This document shows positions 35,176-39,351 of a stretch of 39,351 nucleotides of DNA, piece by piece. The translations under genes and the position numbers were made by a program. This stretch comes from Rhodoferax sp. OV413 (GTDB taxonomy: Bacteria > Pseudomonadota > Gammaproteobacteria > Burkholderiales > Burkholderiaceae_C). The DNA lies in NCBI GenBank assembly GCA_945861785.1, contig CAMAWD010000061.1, forward strand, positions 1 to 39,351, written 5' to 3'. Below the pieces are notes generated by a model. The model worked only from the letters and a program-made list of their open reading frames with translations, was not told the origin of the DNA and did no database searches. The first letter of the stretch is position 1. Every line of letters begins with the position of its first letter.

Positions 35176-35658
35176 TCATCCCAGCGCAAGGTACAGCGTC
35201 ATGGGCGCATCCTGGCACGCAATAAATCCGTAGTGCAGGTAGAAGGTCTTCGCCTTGGCGTTTTTCGCGCCGACAAGCAAGGCATACGCGCCCACATGGG
35301 CCTTCGCCTTCAGGCAGCGCTCGACGGCCAGACCGATCAGCATGGCACCGACTCCAGTGCCCCGGTGTTCCATGTCCCGCGCGAGTCGGCCCATGCGAAA
35401 ACACGGCACCGGATATTTCGGCAGCTTTTTCCGATCGGCCTCGCCGCGTTGCTGCGCGTCGATCTGCGCCGCACTCAATGAATAGAATCCCTGGATCTTT
35501 TCGGGCAGGGCGTGATCCACCAGGACAAAAATCGAAGTGATGCCCTTGGTGGCTTGTTGAAGGGCGTATTTGTGCAGGTACGCGTCAAGCGCCGGTTCCC
35601 CGCAATGAAAGGCGGCCCGATCATGCCGGCGTGCGTCCAGGATCTGCTCTTCAAGCAC
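35176..35658 (-). CDS. GNAT-family acetyltransferase toxin (TacT type)
   Basis: This 160-residue GNAT enzyme resembles the TacT/AtaT toxins that acetylate aminoacyl-tRNA and stop translation. FHCGEPALDAYLHKYALQQ at the N-terminus, then GFYSLSAAQID, and MGRLARDMEHRGTGVGAML with the acetyl-CoA-binding R-x-x-G-x-G turn, are typical. KTFYLHYGFI supplies the catalytic Tyr. GTG 35658 fits the family length and overlaps the antitoxin stop by 8 bp, the usual arrangement. ATG 35742 would give an unlikely extension through the antitoxin gene. The module appears complete. Confidence 0.88.
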   Translation of the reverse strand: MLEEQILDARRHDRAAFHCGEPALDAYLHKYALQQATKGITSIFVLVDHALPEKIQGFYSLSAAQIDAQQRGEADRKKLPKYPVPCFRMGRLARDMEHRGTGVGAMLIGLAVERCLKAKAHVGAYALLVGAKNAKAKTFYLHYGFIACQDAPMTLYLALG

Positions 35659-35923
35659 GTTTGACCTTGGCAGTGGCTTTGAGCGCCCCTGCCAAGGCTG
35701 CATTGGGAGCAAATGCGCCGTTGATCGCCGTGTTGAAAGCAAGAAAATCGCGCTTCGACAGCGTCACGCGGGACTCTTGTTCCAGCATGGTTTGCGCTTT
35801 TTCCTTGGCTGCGCTGCGCACAAAACCCGCCATGCTTGTCCCCATGAGGGTTGCCGCCCTGGCAAGCAGGTCCTTCTCGTCGGCGTCAAGTTTGAGGTCA
35901 AAACGGGCGGTGGTGGTGGACAT
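35651..35923 (-). CDS. DUF1778 antitoxin (TacA type, ribbon-helix-helix)
   Basis: This 90-residue protein has an N-terminal ribbon-helix-helix (TARFDLKLDADEKDLLARAA, then MGTSMAGFVRSAAKEKA) and a C-terminal toxin-binding tail (TLSKRDFLAFNTAINGAF). This is the DUF1778 family partner of GNAT toxins. ATG 35923 is preferred because GGAG stands six bases before it; ATG 35926 is one codon earlier. It overlaps the toxin start by 8 bp. It should bind its own promoter between 35924 and about 35980 and neutralise the toxin. Confidence 0.88.
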   Translation of the reverse strand: MSTTTARFDLKLDADEKDLLARAATLMGTSMAGFVRSAAKEKAQTMLEQESRVTLSKRDFLAFNTAINGAFAPNAALAGALKATAKVKRA

Positions 35924-36252
35924 CATTGGCTCCAAACATTTCGTACGGCATTTTGCTGTATCCACGACTCCCCTGTCCAGGCGACTCGCGCGGCGCGGCG
36001 CTGTTGCCGGAGCACTCCGCCCGCGCCATTGCGCTCACCCTCCCAGCAAGCCCTGCTTGAGCTTCTTGTCGACCGGGTGTTCGCCGATGAATATCTTCAG
36101 CACCACCGGCCGCCTGGATGGCGTGGGTCAGTTGCCCGATGCGGGCTTCGAGTTGCTGCTGTTCAACAGGGCTGGAGGATGTGTGACGGGGAACGCATTC
36201 AACGTTCCGGGCGCTCCGTGTGCCGACACCGCGGCGCCAGCGCAGTTGCAAC
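35924..36252. other. intergenic region with a possible C-terminal coding remnant
   Basis: About 330 bp lie between the DUF1778 antitoxin and hydroxypyruvate isomerase. The antitoxin promoter should lie in the first 60 bp. On the minus strand, 36035-36106 reads VVLKIFIGEHPVDKKLKQGL and then a glycine pair and TGA, with a stop not far upstream. It looks like the tail of a real protein, but I cannot name the family. Nothing else is recognised. Confidence 0.35.
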
Positions 36253-37050
36253 TCAGTGTGACTGCCCCTGCGGACTGGCAGCCCCGGCCAACCATCCCAG
36301 CCCTTCGAGCGTCGTGGTCAAGGGCTTGTATTCACAACCGACCCAGCCCCGGTACCCGATCGCGTCCAGGTGCCGGAACAGGAACGCATAGTTGATCTCG
36401 CCGGTGCCCGGCTCATGCCGCCCCGGGTTGTCGGCCAGTTGCATGTGGCCGATGCGCGGCAGGTACTTGTCGATCGTCGCCGCAAGTTCACCCTGCATGC
36501 GTTGTGCGTGGTAGATGTCGTATTGGATGAACAGGTTGTCAGCGCCCACTTGGTCCAGTATGTCAGCGGCCTGCGCGGTCGTGTTCAGGAAGAAGCCGGG
36601 AATGTCGTAGAAGTTGATTGGCTCGATCAGCAGGCGCAACCCGGCCTGGCGGCACTGTGCAGCCGCGTAGCGCAGGTTGGCGACCAGGCACTCTTGCGCA
36701 GCTTCACGGGTGACGCCTTCGGGCAGCAGGCCGGCCATGCAATGCACCTGGGGGCAGCCCAGCGCCGTGGCGTAGTCGATGCCCAGCGCCACGCTGGCCC
36801 GAAACTCCGCCTCGCGCCCCGGGTGGCAGGCCATGCCGCGCTCGCCGGCGTCGTAGTCGCCGGGCGGCAGGTTGTGCAGCACCAGTTGCAGGCCATGGGC
36901 TTTTTGGAGTTGCGCGAGTTGCTGCTTGTCCCAGGCATACGGAAACAGGTACTCGACCGCAGTGAAACCGGCCTCCTTGGCGGCAGCGAAACGTTCCAGG
37001 AAGGGCAGTTCCTGGAACAGCCAGCTGAGGTTGGCGGCGAATTGGGGCAT
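36253..37050 (-). CDS. hyi: hydroxypyruvate isomerase
   Basis: This 265-residue TIM-barrel protein of the xylose-isomerase-like superfamily has FAANLSWLFQELPFLERF at the N-terminus, AVEYLFPYAW, NLPPGDYDAGERG, IEPINFYDIPGFFLN with the metal-binding Glu, QYDIYHAQRMQGEL, and GHMQLADNPGRHEPGTGEI near the end. These are the Hyi marks. The enzyme interconverts hydroxypyruvate and tartronate semialdehyde in glyoxylate/glycerate metabolism, the route also reached from galactarate (garD in this window). Tartronate-semialdehyde reductase, often adjacent in Burkholderiales, is not here. No ribosome site precedes ATG 37050. Confidence 0.92.
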   Translation of the reverse strand: MPQFAANLSWLFQELPFLERFAAAKEAGFTAVEYLFPYAWDKQQLAQLQKAHGLQLVLHNLPPGDYDAGERGMACHPGREAEFRASVALGIDYATALGCPQVHCMAGLLPEGVTREAAQECLVANLRYAAAQCRQAGLRLLIEPINFYDIPGFFLNTTAQAADILDQVGADNLFIQYDIYHAQRMQGELAATIDKYLPRIGHMQLADNPGRHEPGTGEINYAFLFRHLDAIGYRGWVGCEYKPLTTTLEGLGWLAGAASPQGQSH

Positions 37051-37124
37051 GGGCTTGGGACCGGGTGGGTTGAGAAGGGGATAGGCGCGCGCTCAAAGCA
37101 GGCAACTTGTTGAATTTTCACCGA

Positions 37125-38471
37125 CTACCCGATTTGTGGCGCTCGGACGGAGGGGTCGGCGGCGGCTTCATTTTCGACAGCCGGGTCGGTGAGCCGCCGA
37201 ATCGTCTGAGCGCAGCGTTGTTCAATCAAGGCAGTGATTCGTTCCACCACCGCATTCCCGACAAAGCCGAGTCCAGGAGCTGATCGGAGTTCGAGCGCGG
37301 TGGCCGGCAATGACCTTGCCAACTCCAGGATTCGCTTTTTGGCCTGCGCCTTGGCAAGGCCAACGGCTTCTGCGAACTGCTCCCAGTGCCGCGGGTAGAT
37401 TTCGCTGAACTTGTACTTGCTGCCGATTTTCATCGCCATCTTCGGCGTCAGTGTTGGGTACACCGCCGTCGACAACGTGTCGTAGAACGGCGCCAGTACC
37501 GGTGTCTTACCTGCGTACAGCAGTGAGAAATTCTTGGCGTGGGCATCATGATTGCCAATCAGTGCATTGAAGATCACGTAGTCGAGCAGACGCAGGATTT
37601 GCGGCGCACTGGGGCGCGCGGCGCGGCGCACCAGATCGAAGCATTGGGGCAGGTCGGGGCCACCTTCATTTTGGTATTTCATCTCAGGTGCCACGCCCTG
37701 CGCCTGGCAAAAATCCTCTTGATGAAGTCGTTGCCGGCGCCCCTGCGCATCAACAACGCGGTCGTAGCGTTCAACCAGCAAGAACGAGCGATTCAAGACA
37801 AAGTGAATCTTTGATTTGGCGGGCCTGAGCTGCATCGCTTCTGCCAGCGCCATGCAATAGCCTTCGTTGATCACGCTGTCTTCAACCGCCTGAATGGCGG
37901 GCTTCAAGATGTGGGAACTGGGCGTACCGTTGAGGGGCAGCCCAATGCGCGCACCATCGAAAACCACCGGCAGTTTGTCTTGGGCGCCAGCCAATGAAAG
38001 CCGCAAGCCGACTTTGCCTGCGAGCATGGGGCGACGCGGTAACTCATCCAGGATGGCCACGACCTCCCCATGGCTCAGCCATTGAACGTCATCGTCGCGG
38101 GCAGGCACAGGCAAACCATGCCCGGGTTCCAGGAACGTCACGGCCCCGGCGCATTCGCCACCAATGCGATCCAACAGCGCGAAGTCGTTCTGCCCAGAAA
38201 CCTGAAGCTGCTGCGCAATAAGACGGCGCATCTGACCCTCTGGCAGTAGACCAGCGAAAAACGGGCGAGTCTTGCGTTCGTCGAACGGCTCCGCTTGCAA
38301 AGGCAGCGAGGCGGACACGGCAATTGCGTTCGGACGCGCCAGCCAGTCGGGTGCGTAGCGGAAGCTCAGGCGACCATCAACCAGCGCCAAGGTGCCGACA
38401 CAGTCGGCAAACAACCAGACGTTCAACTCATGCGCCACGGTCACGGCCCTATTTTTGATTGCCGGACGCAT
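37125..38471 (-). CDS. hipA: HipA-type serine/threonine kinase toxin
   Basis: The protein has up to 448 residues. The N-terminal HipA domain (VWLFADCVGTLAL to LPEGQMR) is followed by the kinase core. LSLAGAQDKLPV (about 158-169) corresponds to the HipA phosphoserine/P-loop-like region. The catalytic loop is GNHDAHAKNFSLL, with Asp309 and Asn314, and the metal-binding Asp331 is in PFYDTLST. E. coli HipA phosphorylates glutamyl-tRNA synthetase and induces persistence. All catalytic residues are present, so it is probably active. ATG 38471 overlaps hipB by 23 bp. GTG 38444, just after the hipB stop, is an equally good start and gives 439 residues. Confidence 0.9.
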   Translation of the reverse strand: MRPAIKNRAVTVAHELNVWLFADCVGTLALVDGRLSFRYAPDWLARPNAIAVSASLPLQAEPFDERKTRPFFAGLLPEGQMRRLIAQQLQVSGQNDFALLDRIGGECAGAVTFLEPGHGLPVPARDDDVQWLSHGEVVAILDELPRRPMLAGKVGLRLSLAGAQDKLPVVFDGARIGLPLNGTPSSHILKPAIQAVEDSVINEGYCMALAEAMQLRPAKSKIHFVLNRSFLLVERYDRVVDAQGRRQRLHQEDFCQAQGVAPEMKYQNEGGPDLPQCFDLVRRAARPSAPQILRLLDYVIFNALIGNHDAHAKNFSLLYAGKTPVLAPFYDTLSTAVYPTLTPKMAMKIGSKYKFSEIYPRHWEQFAEAVGLAKAQAKKRILELARSLPATALELRSAPGLGFVGNAVVERITALIEQRCAQTIRRLTDPAVENEAAADPSVRAPQIG

Positions 38472-38688
38472 CAGTCGGCAACCCGATCAACTGGATCTCT
38501 CCACCCAGGGCATCGATGACCCGCAACACGTTTTCAAGTCGCAAGGTGGGCTTGCCTGCTTCAAGTTCGACCATGAAGCGCACACCAACCCCTGCTGCGA
38601 GCGCCAACTGAGGCTGTGTCAGCCCAAGTTGCTTGCGCGCGGCACGAAGTGCATCGCCGAGTTGTTGGGCTGTGTGTATGGATGCCAT
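38449..38688 (-). CDS. hipB: HipB-type antitoxin (XRE helix-turn-helix)
   Basis: This 79-residue protein has a Cro/C1-type HTH: LGDALRAARKQLGLTQPQLA, then GVGVRFMVELEAGKPTLRLE. A short C-terminal strand region (LGGEIQLIGL) is typical of HipB. It binds HipA and represses the operon. The ATG at 38688 has a weak ribosome site. The upstream 140 bp contain a good promoter and three CCCG-NN-CGGG palindromes, the likely binding sites. Confidence 0.92.
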   Translation of the reverse strand: MASIHTAQQLGDALRAARKQLGLTQPQLALAAGVGVRFMVELEAGKPTLRLENVLRVIDALGGEIQLIGLPTDASGNQK

Positions 38689-38701
38689 GGGTTGCTTAGT
38701 G

Positions 38702-38713
38702 TCCCGTTCGGGA
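38702..38713. promoter_or_regulatory. hipBA operator O1
   Basis: TCCCG-TT-CGGGA is an inverted repeat with a mismatched centre. It lies directly downstream of the -10 box, so it covers the expected transcription start. Its centre is about 20 bp from the hipB ATG. Confidence 0.65.
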
Positions 38714-38714
38714 A

Positions 38715-38743
38715 ATTAGAAGCCAAAACCTGCCACTGTGCAA
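38715..38743 (-). promoter_or_regulatory. sigma70-type promoter of hipBA
   Basis: On the minus strand, TTGCAC (38743-38738) and TCTAAT (38720-38715) are separated by 17 bp. The -10 box matches consensus in five of six bases, and the -35 box keeps TTG. Operators lie on both sides, as expected for an autoregulated toxin-antitoxin promoter. Confidence 0.6.
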
Positions 38744-38750
38744 GCGGTAT

Positions 38751-38764
38751 TTCCCGATCGGGAA
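38751..38764. promoter_or_regulatory. hipBA operator O2
   Basis: TTCCCGATCGGGAA is a perfect 14-bp palindrome that ends just upstream of the -35 box. Its centre is 50 bp from that of O1. Confidence 0.7.
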
Positions 38765-38802
38765 TACTACTCTCTCTCTCGTGCAGGGTTCCTGAATAAA
38801 TG

Positions 38803-38814
38803 TCCCGATCGGGA
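38803..38814. promoter_or_regulatory. hipBA operator O3
   Basis: TCCCGATCGGGA is a perfect 12-bp palindrome. Its centre is 51 bp from that of O2, and the core matches O2 exactly. It could assist cooperative or looped repression by HipB/HipA. Confidence 0.65.
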
Positions 38815-38919
38815 AATCTCATTCGGATGAGGTCAACTGCTCTTGGCGGGACAGGCTGAGTACGGTCTTGGAGGATGGCCAGTGCGACGTTGCGGCGGTT
38901 TGCCGTGCCACGCAGTGGT

Positions 38920-39351
38920 TCACAGCTGCTTCGGGATCAGCGCACCCTTGAACAACACCGGCCCAGTCGGGCCGCTTGCGCCCGTGACCCCACCCTTGGG
39001 TTCCAGGCTGATCGCCAGGGCGGGAGCGCCGCGCACTTGGGTCTCGGCCGCGGTGAGCTTGAGCAGGCGCTCGCTGCCCAGCACGCCCAGTGAGCGCACG
39101 CCGCCAGTGCCGGTCAGCACCCACAACTGCAGCGACTTGTCGCCGGGTTCCCGGAACGCCCCGACGCGTTGCAGTGTGAGCTGTTTGGTTTTCGGGTCGA
39201 AAGTGACCAGCACGGACGCGGCCGCCTTGTCGTCGGCGAGCACTGCCACGTACTCGATTTGCGGCGTGGCCAGCAGTTGCGCCTGCAGTGCACCGATCTC
39301 CCCCACGAATTGCGAGCGCATTTGAACCCGGCCAACGACTGCCAGCACGGC
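38920..39351 (-). CDS. anti-sigma factor, C-terminal (RskA-like) domain; N-terminus beyond window edge
   Basis: The frame is open to the right edge and encodes 143 residues of an anti-sigma-K/RskA-type periplasmic domain. It shows QIEYVAVLADDKAAASVLVT, then FDPKTKQLTLQRVGAFREPG, LQLWVLTGTGGVRSLGVLG, and LAISLEPKGGVTGASGPTGP near the end. In this family a cytoplasmic zinc-binding anti-sigma domain and one membrane helix precede this part; both would lie outside the window. The usual partner is an ECF sigma factor gene upstream. The stop is the TGA at 38920-38922. Confidence 0.82.
   Translation of the reverse strand, partial: AVLAVVGRVQMRSQFVGEIGALQAQLLATPQIEYVAVLADDKAAASVLVTFDPKTKQLTLQRVGAFREPGDKSLQLWVLTGTGGVRSLGVLGSERLLKLTAAETQVRGAPALAISLEPKGGVTGASGPTGPVLFKGALIPKQL

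Overview
The window looks like a chromosomal accessory region of a high-GC betaproteobacterium, most likely Burkholderiales (Comamonadaceae or Alcaligenaceae type). The grounds are the GC-rich codon use, two Bug-type tripartite-tricarboxylate receptors, GcvA-like LysR regulators, a CYP116B-type P450, a CalB-type aldehyde dehydrogenase and a MaeB malic enzyme. This placement is an inference. I saw no tRNA, rRNA, CRISPR array or complete insertion sequence.

Left part (1-15.8 kb), catabolic genes. A partial NDP-forming acyl-CoA synthetase runs off the left edge. Next come a D-2-hydroxyacid dehydrogenase, a Gfo/Idh/MocA oxidoreductase and an orphan family-1 sugar-binding protein. Two closely related LysR regulators flank an S51 (peptidase E-like) gene. 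A same-strand cluster follows: FMN-dependent 2-hydroxyacid oxidase, ThDP-dependent 2-oxoacid-type enzyme, a transthyretin/HIU-hydrolase-like protein with an altered C-terminus, a Bug receptor and a DmdA/GcvT-like methyltransferase. A galactarate dehydratase (garD) is divergent from a second Bug receptor. I regard the 7.4-13.1 kb cluster as the best candidate for an undescribed pathway: oxidation of a 2-hydroxyacid, ThDP chemistry on the 2-oxoacid, a cyclic-amide-type hydrolase and a folate-dependent demethylation.

Middle part (16.4-28.4 kb). A self-sufficient P450 (heme, FMN reductase and 2Fe-2S domains in one chain) is preceded by an IclR regulator, with a perfect 13-bp palindrome between them. 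Then come an omega-aminotransferase and an SsuABC-like transporter. The transporter's ATPase gene has lost its Walker A segment. A sulfatase is frameshifted several times, a deacetylase (acetylpolyamine amidohydrolase-like) and a second IclR are intact, and an APH-kinase/aminotransferase locus has several internal deletions. Intact and broken genes alternate. This means either a catabolic island in decay or local assembly errors. Just beyond lie fragments of an SDR gene and of a ParDE toxin-antitoxin pair.

Right part (28.5-39.35 kb). Central-metabolism and lipid genes come first: maeB, a PlsB/PlsC-like acyltransferase, an alpha/beta hydrolase and a coniferyl-aldehyde-type dehydrogenase. A remnant of a wax-ester synthase/DGAT follows. 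Then come a complete GNAT/DUF1778 (TacAT-type) toxin-antitoxin pair, hydroxypyruvate isomerase, and a hipBA pair with a readable promoter and three palindromic operators about 50 bp apart. The window ends in an anti-sigma-factor C-terminal domain that runs off the right edge.
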